NCBI RefSeq assembly: GCF_010811875.1
Contig: NZ_VKHP01000082.1
Coordinates: 1-33,609 of the forward strand
DNA: 33,609 nucleotides
Direction: 5' to 3'
Source: Bradyrhizobium uaiense
GTDB lineage: Bacteria > Pseudomonadota > Alphaproteobacteria > Rhizobiales > Xanthobacteraceae
Below the pieces are notes generated by a model, which was not told the DNA's origin, searched no databases, and saw only the letters and a list, made by a program, of their open reading frames with translations. Position numbers and translations under genes: made by a program. The number at the start of each line of letters is the position of its first letter. Positions within the stretch are counted from its first letter, which is position 1. Below, piece after piece: positions 33,464 through 33,609 of this stretch.

Positions 33464-33511
33464 CTCTTCACCTCACCGATTTGAAGCGCAACGTCGCCGC
33501 GGCGGCGCTCT

Positions 33512-33609
33512 GCTCCCTCTCCCGCTTGCGGGGGAGGTCGTATTGCATCGGAGATGCGATACGGGTGGGGGCTCTCTCCACGCAAAGAGTATCTCGTGCG
33601 GAGATACCC
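33512..33609. repeat. Second, diverged palindromic repeat, cut by the window end
   Basis: It has the same plan as the element at 32548: a C-rich arm paired through TTGC with a G-rich arm (CTCCCGCTTGCGGGGGAG region), then a GTATTGCATC/GATGCGATAC hairpin, GGGTGGGGG, and a shared TCTCCACGCA. A further GTATCTC/GAGATAC hairpin ends the window. The copy is incomplete here. Confidence 0.75.

Overview
The window is G+C-rich alphaproteobacterial chromosome, most like Bradyrhizobium or a close relative. Pointers are a BA14K-family secreted protein, a long-form isocitrate lyase with a KQCGH active site, a divergent ScfR/RamB-type regulator, a TonB receptor/PepSY iron cluster, and palindromic intergenic repeats of the kind common in Rhizobiales. 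Codon use is uniform, except for a visibly less G+C-rich patch at about 10.4-10.9 kb. No tRNA, rRNA, transposase, integrase or CRISPR array was found.

Region A (1-8.0 kb, + strand): a carbohydrate uptake and catabolism operon. It holds the 3' part of an aldehyde-dehydrogenase-like gene, an RbsD/FucU mutarotase, a PfkB/ribokinase, two MalF/MalG-type permeases (the second unusually long), a sugar-binding protein and a UgpC/MalK-type ATPase. A stem-loop separates the binding-protein gene from the ATPase gene. An AraC-type regulator is convergent. Region B (8.4-14.9 kb): a BA14K protein with a strong terminator, an E. coli-type serA, then an odd segment in which the last 81 bp of a regulator gene are duplicated around about 600 bp carrying one small secreted-protein gene. 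Next come the ScfR/RamB-like regulator and divergent aceA, with dyad sites between them, and a DUF4269 gene that looks broken. Region C (15.0-19.7 kb, - strand): an iron cluster of TonB siderophore receptor, Fe(III)-binding protein and PepSY membrane protein, with two ICE-like boxes upstream.

Region D (20.2-32.5 kb): a large acyl-CoA catabolic locus. A leftward unit (LivK-type binding protein, an unrecognised 371-residue protein, a TesB-like thioesterase) diverges from a rightward unit (acyl-CoA ligase, APH-type phosphotransferase, small helical partner). A second rightward unit follows: Rieske oxygenase alpha and beta, crotonase, SDR, HSL-type hydrolase and acyl-CoA dehydrogenase. Genes overlap by 1-4 nt at many junctions. 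A perfect 7+2+7 palindrome sits at the second promoter and a partly matching sequence lies in the divergent promoter. The ligase/APH kinase/small partner/ACAD/SDR set resembles the levulinate (LvaABCDE) logic, in which a hydroxyacyl-CoA is phosphorylated and then eliminated. Here it is joined to a Rieske oxygenase that could install the hydroxyl group. This is the best candidate for an undescribed pathway in the window. Region E (32.5-33.6 kb): a flavodoxin-fold quinone oxidoreductase between two related palindromic repeats.
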